NCBI GenBank assembly: GCA_002862325.1
Contig: PKCT01000188.1
Location: 1 to 27,012, forward strand
From: Phycisphaerae bacterium
GTDB taxonomy: Bacteria > Planctomycetota > Phycisphaerae > Phycisphaerales > SM1A02
Length of the DNA: 27,012 nucleotides
Reading direction: 5' to 3'
Position numbers and translations under genes: made by a program. The notes under the pieces are model-generated. The model did not search any database. It was not told where the DNA came from and was given only the letters and a program-made list of their open reading frames with translations. This document shows positions 15,179 through 22,931 of the stretch, piece by piece. Each line of letters opens with the position of its first letter. The first letter of the stretch is position 1.

Positions 15179-16209
15179 CCATCAAGTTCCTCCTCGTGAC
15201 CGATGCCTGGAAGCCGCAGGTCAACGGCGTCGTCCGGACCTGGGAGCAGGTGACCGGTGAGATGCGATCGCGCGGCATGGAGACCCAGATCGTCCATCCG
15301 GGACTCTTTCGGAGCTTCTCGGCACCGCGGTATCCCGAGATCAAGCTCGCGATCCTGCCTGGCCGTGGCGTTCGACGAATGATCGACGAATCGGGATTCG
15401 ACGCGATCCACATCGCGACCGAGGGCCCGCTCGGCATGGCGGCGGTCCGTCACTGCAGACGTCGAGGCATCCCCTACACGACGTCGTACCACACTCGATT
15501 CCCCGAGTACATGAAGAGCTACTTCGGGCTGCCGATCGGCGTCACCGACCGGTTTCTGCGCTGGTTCCACGGTCCGGCGAAGGCCACGCTCGTGCCCACC
15601 ATCTCGATGCGGCGCGAGCTCGCGGACCGTGGATTCGACGACGACAAGCTCGTGACCTGGTGTCGAGGGGTCGACACCGCGACCTTCCGGCCGGAACCAA
15701 GGACGGAACTCGATCTGCCGCGTCCGATCTTCGCCTATGCGGGTCGGGTCGCGGTCGAGAAGAACCTCGAGGCGTTCCTCTCCCTGGATCTTCCCGGCTC
15801 GAAGATGATCATCGGCGACGGACCGGCCCGAGCCGGTCTCGAGAAGCGGTATCCGGACACCTACTTCGCCGGCTATCGCTTCGGCGAGGAGCTCGCCGCG
15901 ACCTACGCGGCTGCGGACGTCTTCGTCTTCCCGAGCCTCACCGACACCTTCGGGGTCGTCATGCTCGAGGCCAATGCGTGCGGGCTGCCGGTCGCCGCCT
16001 TCCCGGTGACCGGACCGGTCGACGTGGTCATCGAGGGACGGACCGGGGCGCTGGACGAGGATCTGCGGGCCGCGGCCCTGCGGGCCCTCGAGGTCGACCG
16101 CGACGGTTGCGTGGCTCATGCCCGGACGATGACCTGGGCGCGATGCGCCGACGTCGTGCTCGAGAATCTCGCCTGCGATCAGCCGGTGCCCATGCCCGCC
16201 ACTGCGTGA
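15175..16209 (+). CDS. GT4-family glycosyltransferase
   Basis: A 344-residue GT-B fold transferase of the group that includes SqdX and MgtA-like mannosyltransferases. The N-terminal domain begins VTDAWKPQVNGVVRT and carries the acceptor-side motif SYHTRFPEY. The donor domain has YAGRVAVEKNLEAF and the PSLTDTFGVVMLEANACGLPV motif with the E-x7-E type glutamates. The ATG overlaps the stop of the LpxH-like gene (ATGA). The pairing suggests a shared role in building an envelope glycolipid. There is no signal peptide; it should act on the inner face of the cytoplasmic membrane. The sugar donor and acceptor cannot be read from sequence. Confidence 0.92.
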   Translation: MTIKFLLVTDAWKPQVNGVVRTWEQVTGEMRSRGMETQIVHPGLFRSFSAPRYPEIKLAILPGRGVRRMIDESGFDAIHIATEGPLGMAAVRHCRRRGIPYTTSYHTRFPEYMKSYFGLPIGVTDRFLRWFHGPAKATLVPTISMRRELADRGFDDDKLVTWCRGVDTATFRPEPRTELDLPRPIFAYAGRVAVEKNLEAFLSLDLPGSKMIIGDGPARAGLEKRYPDTYFAGYRFGEELAATYAAADVFVFPSLTDTFGVVMLEANACGLPVAAFPVTGPVDVVIEGRTGALDEDLRAAALRALEVDRDGCVAHARTMTWARCADVVLENLACDQPVPMPATA

Positions 16210-16241
16210 TCGTCCGCTCGCTGGGGACGCCGAGGTCGGAT

Positions 16242-18131
16242 TCAGTCGCCCCACGAGGCGAGCATCGATTCGAGATCGAGCTCGTCGACGACGCCGTCGC
16301 GATTCAGATCGGCCAGCCGGTCGCCGGTGCCCCACATCGAGAGGAGTCGGCCGACGTCGCGTCCGTCGACTCGGCCGTCGTCGTCGAGGTCCGCCCGCAG
16401 GAACGTGCTCTTGGGGTACGGCGTGGCGTAGAAGTCGGCGCCCCACGCGCGGGACGCCTCGAAGAGCGAGTAGATCCCGACCTGAAGCGGCTTCAGGATC
16501 GCGCCGCCGGACGGCGAGACGAAGGTCGCGTTCGCGGCCGTTCGGGTGGTCGCGTCGAACGCGGTGAGGAACGACTCGAAGTCCGCGTAGGTCCAGTAGC
16601 CGAAGAACGGCGTGTCGGTCGTCTTCTCCGCGCTGAAGAGGAACCAGAACCGGTCGACCTGGTCGGCGCTGACGGTCGGGGCGCCGTAGTCGATCGACAG
16701 TTCGGTGTATCGATAGGGGAAGGGGCCGCCCGAGGCCTGGAGTCCGTTCACCTGCGCGCTGGTGTCGCTGGTCCCGGCGTTCATCAGGTTCCAGCTGGCG
16801 GGCGCGGCAGGGATGCGGGTCGCGCCGTCGACGAGCTGCATGCGGGCGAAGGGGGGCCAGAGCGTGAACCGGGTGCCGCTGCCCACGAGGTCGGCGCCGC
16901 CGGGGTTGCCACCCACCGGGTTCGGCACGCCGGCGTCCGCGGTGGCGGTGATCGTGCCGGGACCGGGTTGTTCCGGGCGACGTCGGAGGGTCGCGGCGAG
17001 GATGTTGGCCGCGGTCTCGGCGCTCGTCGACCATGGCGCGACCGGGGCGATCGGGGTCGGTGCGACGCCGGAGTCCGCACCGCCGCTGCACATCCACTGA
17101 TAGAAGCTTCCGGGCAGGAGCACGCCGTTCTTGACGAGGCACTCGTCGTAGACCTGGAGATAGACCGAATCGACGAGTGGGCTCGCGTCGCCCGATCGAT
17201 ACGTGAGTCGCCGGTCGGACCCCAGGTAGGTGGCGTCGTAGGTCGAGACGTTGTAGGCGGCGGGGATCGGGAAGTCGGTGTTGACGAGCTTGCCGAAGGT
17301 GTGCGACTCGACCCCGACCGTCATGCCGAGTCGCATGTCCTGAACGGCCGCGGTCGCGGTGCGGTACATGTCCATCCAGAGGCCGAGTTCGATGTAGTAC
17401 GCGTTGCCACCGGGGTTGCGACTCGACTCGGGGTCGATGGTCAGTCCCTTGAGGACGCCGCCTGTGACCTCCGATCGTGCGGCGAGGGTGCCGAACCAGT
17501 CGAGGAGCAGACCCATCGCGGTGCGATCGGCGGCGCAGCCGGTGCAGGGACCCCATCCGCGCGAGGGCAGGGTCGGGGCGGTGATCGAGCCGACGGTCGG
17601 CGTCGTGGGGTTCGGCGTCCAGCCGCCGCAGGTGGTGTCGTTTACGGGGTTGAAGGAGGAGGCGTCTGCGAGCAGCTCCACTTCGATCCCCTGGAGGGCC
17701 GACTCGGTCGACATCGTCGCGAGGAAACCGACGAGATTGAGGTCGGTCGTGCCGGTCCTCGACGCGGCGGTCGGATCGTAGAAGTCGCAGAACGTCTGGT
17801 CGGCGATCTGCGGCGAGCTCACGTAGAGGACGAGTCGTTCGGGCGTCTCGCTCCGGCAGTAGTCGAGCAGCCAGTGGTGATAGTCGACGAGCGACACCTT
17901 GCTCGGGGCGGTGTCGCGGTAGTCCCAGATCAGGCGCGAAGACTGACCGGTCGCGGCGCGTCGGTGGGCCGGACGGTGTGGTCCGTGATCGAGGGTCGCG
18001 CGGTCGACGGTGCGAACGTCGTCGACGCGGACACGATCCTTTTTCGCGCGGTCGACCGCGAGGACGTCGCTGGTGCCGGCGACGAAGGTGGCGGCGAGAC
18101 CCGACAGGACGAGGGCGCTGGTGCGACGCAT
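16242..18131 (-). CDS. Secreted protein with C-terminal dockerin-like domain, function unknown
   Basis: A 629-residue protein. The start at 18131 has GGAGAAAAG just upstream and yields a good signal peptide (MRRTSALVLSGLAATFVAG). The central part contains segments reminiscent of a TIM-barrel hydrolase (LIWDYRDTAPSKVSLVDYHH, GLTIDPESSRNPGGNAYYIE, MTVGVESHTFGKLV, SVYLQVYDECLV) with acidic residues at strand ends, but I cannot name a family. Around 12 Cys suggest an extracytoplasmic location. The last 50 residues are two calcium-loop repeats (ADLDDDGRVDGRDV, ADLNRDGVVDELDL) ending ASWGD. It stands alone between convergent and same-strand neighbours. Confidence 0.82.
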   Translation of the reverse strand: MRRTSALVLSGLAATFVAGTSDVLAVDRAKKDRVRVDDVRTVDRATLDHGPHRPAHRRAATGQSSRLIWDYRDTAPSKVSLVDYHHWLLDYCRSETPERLVLYVSSPQIADQTFCDFYDPTAASRTGTTDLNLVGFLATMSTESALQGIEVELLADASSFNPVNDTTCGGWTPNPTTPTVGSITAPTLPSRGWGPCTGCAADRTAMGLLLDWFGTLAARSEVTGGVLKGLTIDPESSRNPGGNAYYIELGLWMDMYRTATAAVQDMRLGMTVGVESHTFGKLVNTDFPIPAAYNVSTYDATYLGSDRRLTYRSGDASPLVDSVYLQVYDECLVKNGVLLPGSFYQWMCSGGADSGVAPTPIAPVAPWSTSAETAANILAATLRRRPEQPGPGTITATADAGVPNPVGGNPGGADLVGSGTRFTLWPPFARMQLVDGATRIPAAPASWNLMNAGTSDTSAQVNGLQASGGPFPYRYTELSIDYGAPTVSADQVDRFWFLFSAEKTTDTPFFGYWTYADFESFLTAFDATTRTAANATFVSPSGGAILKPLQVGIYSLFEASRAWGADFYATPYPKSTFLRADLDDDGRVDGRDVGRLLSMWGTGDRLADLNRDGVVDELDLESMLASWGD

Positions 18132-18353
18132 CTTTTCTCCAAGGCGAATTGAGGTACGGACCGGCACTCCAGCGTACAACGTCGCACTCGTGATTCCAGC
18201 GGATCGGGCCGTTGAAGGGTCGATTCCCCGGGGAAGCCGCCTCCGGCGTCGATTCGAGACGGTCGCGACCCCGCCCGGCGGACACGTGCATCAGGCGGTG
18301 GCGGGAATGAGGCACGCCCCGAATACCGTGGCCGATGCCAGGATCCAGATCGA

Positions 18354-18821
18354 CTATCTCCCGGATTGCCAGGCGATGATCGCGGTCGAGACGGCGGACG
18401 GGGGAAGGGGCAGGACTGCGAGCATGCCGACGACCTGGAGCCAAGGTTGCGGTGCGATCGCGGGAACGAGCAGGACGCCGGATCCGATGCATGCGATCGA
18501 GAGGGTGATGCCCGCGATCTGGCCGACGAGCGCGAGCACGCCGATCGAGTGCCGGGTCGGATCCCCGCGGCGGATCGCGCGGGCGAGGAAGACCGCGGGA
18601 ACGCAGAACCCGGTGGTGGCGTAGGCGAACGTCAAGCCGATCCCCACGCCCATCTCGGCGAACCCGGCCTTGCCGAGCGAATTGATCGTCATGGCCCATC
18701 CGAACCCCGCGATCACCGCGGTGGCGAGGAGGAGCAGGACGAGGACCACGGTGGGACCGTTCCGGGCCGCGAGGTCGCGCGTCCGCGCGTCCGGGTCGTG
18801 ATGCAGTTCGAGATCGGTCAT
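18354..18821 (-). CDS. Small four-helix membrane protein of unknown function
   Basis: A 155-residue protein; ATG at 18821 is preceded by GGGAGG. Four likely membrane segments: about 23-47 (TVVLVLLLLATAVIAGFGWA), 54-80, 92-118 and 124-148. A short acidic N-terminus carries no signal peptide. Between helices 2 and 3 is LARAIRRGDPTRHSIG, similar in place and charge to the R-x-TDLR-x-x-Y loop of the small membrane proteins at 21930 and 22265, which may be distant relatives. The stop is TAG. No family recognised. Confidence 0.78.
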   Translation of the reverse strand: MTDLELHHDPDARTRDLAARNGPTVVLVLLLLATAVIAGFGWAMTINSLGKAGFAEMGVGIGLTFAYATTGFCVPAVFLARAIRRGDPTRHSIGVLALVGQIAGITLSIACIGSGVLLVPAIAPQPWLQVVGMLAVLPLPPSAVSTAIIAWQSGR

Positions 18822-18938
18822 CGGTGGTCCTCCCGTCGATGGGGATGCGTTCGCATGGCACCGTACCGAGGTTTGGGGTGGGAGATGGAGGAAGTCGCTC
18901 GCCGACGACGAGCGCTCCACCTCCTGAGGAAGAAGCGG

Positions 18939-18965
18939 CGGCCGGCCCCGGGATGGGGCCGGCCG
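18939..18965. terminator. Strong hairpin, probable terminator of the gene at 19037
   Basis: CGGCCGGCCCC (18939-18949) pairs perfectly over 11 bp with GGGGCCGGCCG (18955-18965), loop GGGAT. On the minus strand, where the upstream gene ends at 19037, it is followed by gcttcttcctc. On the plus strand it is followed by a much richer tract (tctctcttttcccttc), so it may also stop antisense transcription. Confidence 0.65.
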
Positions 18966-19036
18966 TCTCTCTTTTCCCTTCTTTCTCTCCCGATCATCCT
19001 CTTCCCTGCTTCCGTCCGTCTCCGCGTCGAACTCGA

Positions 19037-19906
19037 TCAGCCCCAGTTCGCGAGGACGATCGCGAGGTCCGCGCCGTTCACGGTGCCGTCGTTGTTGAGG
19101 TCCGCGCCCGCCGCGTTCGTGCCCCAGGCACCGAGGACGCGGGCGAGGTCCGCCCCGTCGACGACGCCGTCGCCGTTGACGTCGCCGGGCTTCGGGGCCG
19201 GCACGATCTCGAAGTGCGACTCGGTGACCGAGACGCCCATGATCGAGTCGCCGATCTCGCCTGGGGTGGTCTGGATGAACGATCGTGCGGTGAACCAGAG
19301 CTGGTAGTAGCCGGGCTCGAGTTCGATCGTCTCCATCTCGCACTGTTCGCCGAGCGGCGCCAGCTGGTCGAACGACTTGAAGTCCTGGAAGTTCCCGTTC
19401 ACGAGTCTGCGGAGCCGCAGCTTGCCCCAGGTCCCGGGACCGGTCGTGTTGTGGCACCACTCCGAGTGCATGATCGACGGCTGGTCGATCTTGAGGTGGC
19501 ATTCGCCGTGCACCATCGCGTACGACTTCGCGTGTCCGGCCCCGTTCCCGTTTCGGGCGACGGTGCGACACGCCGCGAGCATGCTGAGCGTCGTGTCGGT
19601 CCGGACGACGTCGAAGACGCCGCGGCCCTGACTCTCCGCCCCGATGGGATCGAAGACGCCGAGCTGGAGCGCGATCGGGGCGTCATCCATCGAGTGGTAG
19701 AACTTCGAGGTCGGATCGCCGGGCGCGAAGTCCCAGTCGCCGAGCAGTTCGCCGGCGGCATCGGTGCATTCGCCGTCGCCGGCGACGCCGACGATGAAGG
19801 CGGGCACGTCGAAGGTCGCGTCGGCGATCGCCGCGGTCGTCGTACCGAGGATTCCGAGGAGGACGGCGGGGAGGAGGGTTCGAGTGGTCTGTCGTTGGCT
19901 GGGCAT
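19037..19906 (-). CDS. Secreted dockerin-tailed protein, paralogue A
   Basis: A 289-residue protein. ATG at 19906 follows AAGGA and opens a signal peptide (MPSQRQTTRTLLPAVLLG to TAAIADA). The body aligns over its length with the product of 20045: DDAPIALQLGVFDPIGAE with LDAAPIDLEKGATNAFGGQ, RTDTTLSML with QTDTTMFLV, and METIELEPGYYQLWF with DGSIELEPGDYRISF. Two calcium-loop repeats close the protein (GDVNGDGVVDGADLARVLGAWG, then ADLNNDGTVNGADLAIVLANWG at the exact C-terminus). It shares leader sequence with its paralogue. Function unknown; the beta-rich body may be a PEP-CTERM-like or carbohydrate-facing domain. Confidence 0.85.
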   Translation of the reverse strand: MPSQRQTTRTLLPAVLLGILGTTTAAIADATFDVPAFIVGVAGDGECTDAAGELLGDWDFAPGDPTSKFYHSMDDAPIALQLGVFDPIGAESQGRGVFDVVRTDTTLSMLAACRTVARNGNGAGHAKSYAMVHGECHLKIDQPSIMHSEWCHNTTGPGTWGKLRLRRLVNGNFQDFKSFDQLAPLGEQCEMETIELEPGYYQLWFTARSFIQTTPGEIGDSIMGVSVTESHFEIVPAPKPGDVNGDGVVDGADLARVLGAWGTNAAGADLNNDGTVNGADLAIVLANWG

Positions 19907-19973
19907 GGGGGGTTTCCTTCTTCCGAGGTTCGAATTGACTCCTGGAGTAGGAGCGTTCGACGCCGGTGTGACA
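19907..19973 (-). promoter_or_regulatory. Conserved promoter-like leader of paralogue A
   Basis: Reading the minus strand: TGTCAC (19973-19968), 17 bases, CTAC (19950-19947), then CAGGAGTCAATTCGAAC, TCGGAAGAAGGAA and CCCCCC before ATG. The same words with the same first spacing precede paralogue B, while the spacer sequence differs. Confidence 0.6.
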
Positions 19974-20044
19974 GCGACCACCCGGTTTTTCGTCGCACTC
20001 GATCGACCGCCGTCGTCACCCGGCGTCGTGCAGGAGATTCCGGT

Positions 20045-20917
20045 TCAGCCCCAGTGGGCGAGGACGATCGCGATGTCCGCGCCGTCGACGATGCCGTCGC
20101 CGTTGAGGTCGCCGCCGGTCGCGCTCGTCCCGAAGCTGCCCAATATGCGGGCGAGGTCCGCCCCGTCGACGACGCCGTCACCGGTGACGTCGCCGGGCTT
20201 GGGCATCGGTACGAACTCGAGCTCGGTCTCGATCATGGTGTGGAGGTTCTTGGGCGACGGGGTCCAGCCGCTCGAGACCGCGGACGCGACCGCGAAGAAG
20301 GAGATTCGATAGTCGCCCGGTTCGAGTTCGATCGACCCGTCCTGGCAGATCACGTTGTTCCCCTGGTAGTTCTGGAACAGGTCGAGCGGCTCCTCACCGG
20401 CCGCGGTGAGCCGCTGGATCTCGAGGATGCCGTTGGAGTAGAAGGTGGTGGCGTGGATGCACGTCTCGTGGTGGAGCGTCGTGGGATGGTCGATCACGAA
20501 GTCGACGTGGCCCTCCACCTTCGTGTTCGCCACGTAGTGGCCGGGCGTGGCGGTTGGCATCGACGCGTGGGCCCGGCCTCCCATCACGAGGAACATGGTG
20601 GTGTCGGTCTGGTCGGCCACGAAGATCGCCCGGCTTGTCGTCTGGCCGCCGAATGCGTTGGTCGCCCCCTTCTCGAGGTCGATCGGCGCGGCGTCGAGCG
20701 AATCGAAGACGAGCGGAGTATGGAGCACCATGCTCGGATGAAACGAATAGGACGCGCTGGCCGAGGATTCGGCGCACAGTCCGTCGCCGGTCAGCTCGAT
20801 CAGGGTGTCGGTCACCTCGTAGGCGGCGTCGCCGAACGCTTCGGTCGCGGCGTGGCCGAGGCCGAGCGCGGTGACGACGAGGGTGGCGGTCAGACGGGAG
20901 GGATGTCGGGTGGGCAT
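20045..20917 (-). CDS. Secreted dockerin-tailed protein, paralogue B
   Basis: A 290-residue protein starting at 20917 behind AAGGAA. Signal peptide MPTRHPSRLTATLVVTALG ends near AFGDA. The body is a clear paralogue of the 19037 product, with the same strand order and the conserved ELEPGxY motif. Two calcium-loop repeats follow (GDVTGDGVVDGADLARILGSFG, GDLNGDGIVDGADIAIVLAHWG), again ending exactly at Trp-Gly. The first 30 codons are closely copied in the small gene at 21083-21280. Stop contexts of A and B are identical (TGGGGCTGA). Function unknown. Confidence 0.85.
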   Translation of the reverse strand: MPTRHPSRLTATLVVTALGLGHAATEAFGDAAYEVTDTLIELTGDGLCAESSASASYSFHPSMVLHTPLVFDSLDAAPIDLEKGATNAFGGQTTSRAIFVADQTDTTMFLVMGGRAHASMPTATPGHYVANTKVEGHVDFVIDHPTTLHHETCIHATTFYSNGILEIQRLTAAGEEPLDLFQNYQGNNVICQDGSIELEPGDYRISFFAVASAVSSGWTPSPKNLHTMIETELEFVPMPKPGDVTGDGVVDGADLARILGSFGTSATGGDLNGDGIVDGADIAIVLAHWG

Positions 20918-20982
20918 GGGGGGTTCCTTCTTCCGAGTTCGAATTGACGCCTGAGGTAGTGGGGACGGGGGATCTCGTGACA
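20918..20982 (-). promoter_or_regulatory. Conserved promoter-like leader of paralogue B
   Basis: Reading the minus strand: TGTCAC (20982-20977), 17 bases, CTAC (20959-20956), then CAGGCGTCAATTCGAAC, TCGGAAGAAGGAA and CCCCCC before ATG. The architecture equals that of paralogue A. Confidence 0.6.
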
Positions 20983-21082
20983 GTGCGTCCGACGAATTCC
21001 GGGTCGGCTCGCACCATTGCGCACAGAAGCCGCCGGAACGCCGGATGGGTTCGGGCGGTTTCACGCGGGAGGTGATTCGGTG

Positions 21083-21280
21083 TCAGCCCCGGTCGTCGTC
21101 TCGTCCGCGGCCTGCGTCGTCGCGGGTCTCGTCGCCGGTCTCGTCGCGGGTCTCGTCCACGATCCCCTCGGCCGGCGCGTCGTTCATCGCGTCGCCCAGC
21201 ACCTCGGCGACGGCGTAGCCGAGGCCGATCGCGGTGAGAACGAGGGTGGCGGTCAGACGTGAAGGGTGGCGAGTCGGCAT
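21083..21280 (-). pseudogene. Truncated copy of paralogue B (signal peptide plus repeat tail)
   Basis: The 65-residue frame begins MPTRHPSRLTATLVLTAIG, nearly identical to the start of the 20045-20917 product (VVTALG there), and stays similar through about residue 31 (AEVLGDA versus TEAFGDA). After that it switches to an unrelated acidic tail of DETR/DETG units and RGRDDDRG. No dockerin-like region or body follows. The conserved leader of A and B is not present upstream of 21280. It is best read as the remnant of a partial duplication, though a short exported peptide cannot be excluded. Confidence 0.65.
21121..21156. repeat. Three tandem 12-bp units in the truncated copy
   Basis: cgcgggtctcgt, cgccggtctcgt, cgcgggtctcgt: three units with one base change. 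On the minus strand they code DETR, DETG, DETR. Confidence 0.9.
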
Positions 21281-21380
21281 CGTGGTCGTGGTTCCGTGGG
21301 TGCGGTGGTAGGTGACGGTCGTCGTGGGGTGACGGGGCTTCGGCGAATCCGGATGGACTCAGAGGCAGGGCCCCGGGCGA

Positions 21381-21701
21381 TCAGGAGGATGCCGGGATCG
21401 CTTCCGTCCACCCGACGGTCGCGTCCGTTGCGCGATCGACCACCACCACGACGGTGTGCGCCCCGGCGCCGTCGAGAATGGTGGTCGGTCGCCCGTCGAG
21501 GTCGGGCGTACCGCGGATCGTGACGGCCTCGCCCTCGAGGCGGGTCTCGGCCGCCGACTGGCTGACGTCTTCACACTCGGCGACCGGGACGACCGTGTTG
21601 TCGGCGTCGAAGTCGCAGCCGACCTCGCAGATCGTGCGGGTGTCCGCGAAGGCGGTTCCGGTGGTGACGCAGAGCGTCGCGAAGATCGTGAATCTCGTCA
21701 T
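21381..21701 (-). CDS. Short secreted protein, possibly a fragment of a beta-helix protein
   Basis: A 106-residue frame; ATG at 21701 follows GAGGGAC. Signal peptide MTRFTIFATLCVTTGTAFAD, then TICEVGCDF with two Cys. The segment AVTIRGTPDLDGRPTTILDG resembles the opening strand and turn of secreted right-handed beta-helix proteins (I-R-G-T-x-D-x-x-G-x-P-x-T-x-L-D-G), but the protein ends after about 30 more residues, where such proteins would continue for hundreds. It has no dockerin-like tail. It could be a decayed gene like its neighbour, or a true small exported protein. Confidence 0.65.
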   Translation of the reverse strand: MTRFTIFATLCVTTGTAFADTRTICEVGCDFDADNTVVPVAECEDVSQSAAETRLEGEAVTIRGTPDLDGRPTTILDGAGAHTVVVVVDRATDATVGWTEAIPASS

Positions 21702-21929
21702 CGTCGTCCCTCGTGTCGTGAAGGCTTGGCTCGAAGGTGTGGGAGCGTAGCGGCGAATCATCACGACATTGCGTCCCGTGGCATCAGGTCTTGACCCCAA
21801 TCGCACGGCGTCGAACGCGCGGTCGCGTTGCGTGACACCGGAACGCCGATGGGGCGATCGCGGCGGCGGCGATTCGTCCGACGATATCGGTCGTGGAACG
21901 GATGTCGTCCGACGGTTCCCTCGACCGGT

Positions 21930-22268
21930 TCAGTCGATGAACACGAGTGCAGCGATGCTCGCGGCCACGGTGGCGGTGATCACGCCGAAGAGGATCGCGT
22001 AGCCGCGTCGGAGGTCGGTCGCCCGCCAGAGTTCGGCGAGGGCGATTCCCCAGGGGACGACGAGTACCAGCACGCTTCCCAGATAGACGAGGGAATAGAG
22101 CAGTCCACCGATGCCTCCGAAGCCGGCACCATCGATCCTCGCCCGGTCATCGGCCTGGATGATTCCGATCACCGAAAGCGTCTGGCATGCGATGCCGACG
22201 ACGCTCAACGTCACGGCCAGCGACCAGACACCGCGTTTGGATCGATCGGTCGACGTGTCTCCGTTCAC
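21930..22268 (-). CDS. Small membrane protein of unknown function, second of a pair
   Basis: A 112-residue protein. It starts with GTG at 22268, which overlaps the stop of the preceding gene as GTGA, so translation is probably coupled; no in-frame ATG fits as well. Membrane segments about 14-36 (VWSLAVTLSVVGIACQTLSV), 51-80 (a long GG-rich stretch that may be two helices) and 90-110. The motif WRATDLRRGY (81-90) matches CRRTDLRGAY at 91-100 of the upstream protein, showing that the two are related. No family recognised. Confidence 0.8.
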   Translation of the reverse strand: MNGDTSTDRSKRGVWSLAVTLSVVGIACQTLSVIGIIQADDRARIDGAGFGGIGGLLYSLVYLGSVLVLVVPWGIALAELWRATDLRRGYAILFGVITATVAASIAALVFID

Positions 22269-22717
22269 GAACCGTCCGTCGCGGCCGGCTCGGCGGGGGT
22301 CGCCGTCGCACGTTGTTCGTCGAGCGCGACCGCCTGCTCGTGCGTCCGCCCGATCTCCGTCAACAGCATTCCGAACAGCAGGAGTTCCACCACGATCACC
22401 ATCGCCAGGAGGCCGCGATACGCCCCTCGCAGATCGGTCCGGCGGCATGCACCGACCAAGGCGATGATCCCGGAGACCACGGTGAACGGCAGTCCGCAGG
22501 CCATGTAGAAGCCCACAACGAGCGCGGACAAGGCCGCGAGTTCGGTCGCCTTCATGTCCGGGTCCGGCTTCAGATCGACGTCGAACGCCATCTTCACCGC
22601 GAATCCCTGGACCGCGACGCCTGCGAGCGCGAGGATCAGGGCGATCACGACGCCCGCGCGATTTCCGTGGGGCAGGGTCGATCCGAGGGTGGCGACGGGG
22701 GCGGGGTCACTGGTCAT
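22265..22717 (-). CDS. Small membrane protein of unknown function, first of a pair
   Basis: A 150-residue protein with AAGGAG before ATG at 22717. Membrane segments about 21-43 (AGVVIALILALAGVAVQGFA), 60-90 (two helices around FYMACGLPFTVVSG) and 101-120 (RGLLAMVIVVELLLFGMLL). Loop motif RRTDLRGAY at 92-100 is shared with the downstream protein. The last 25 residues are Ala/Glu/Thr-rich and probably disordered. It forms a two-gene operon with the gene at 21930 and is divergent from ndh. Function unknown. Confidence 0.82.
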   Translation of the reverse strand: MTSDPAPVATLGSTLPHGNRAGVVIALILALAGVAVQGFAVKMAFDVDLKPDPDMKATELAALSALVVGFYMACGLPFTVVSGIIALVGACRRTDLRGAYRGLLAMVIVVELLLFGMLLTEIGRTHEQAVALDEQRATATPAEPAATDGS

Positions 22718-22931
22718 GGGGACTCCTTGAATCGATCGTGGTTCCTCGGCACGGCGGGTACGACCCGTCCGTGAGCGGCATCGTGCCGTCGAACGCGATC
22801 CGACTCCCGCGTCGAATCGTCGGCGATGCGACCGGCTGCGACTCGTCCTTGCGTCGCCCCGCCTCGCCGAGGCGAAGACTACCGGATTCCATCCGATGAT
22901 CGCGGATCGCCGGGGCGGTAGACTGCACGAC

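Noticed and set aside
16242..18131. A specific glycoside hydrolase family for the 629-residue dockerin-tailed protein
   Set aside because: Barrel-like acidic strand ends are suggestive, but no family signature could be recognised, so no activity was assigned.
15082..18861. A minus-strand open frame of about 1259 codons
   Set aside because: It runs antisense through the LpxH-like and GT4 genes and out of frame through the dockerin-tailed gene. Its low-complexity R/P/H composition is that of a shadow frame.
18824..20947. A plus-strand open frame of about 707 codons
   Set aside because: It is antisense to two paralogous secreted proteins whose signal peptides, bodies and calcium loops are all on the minus strand.
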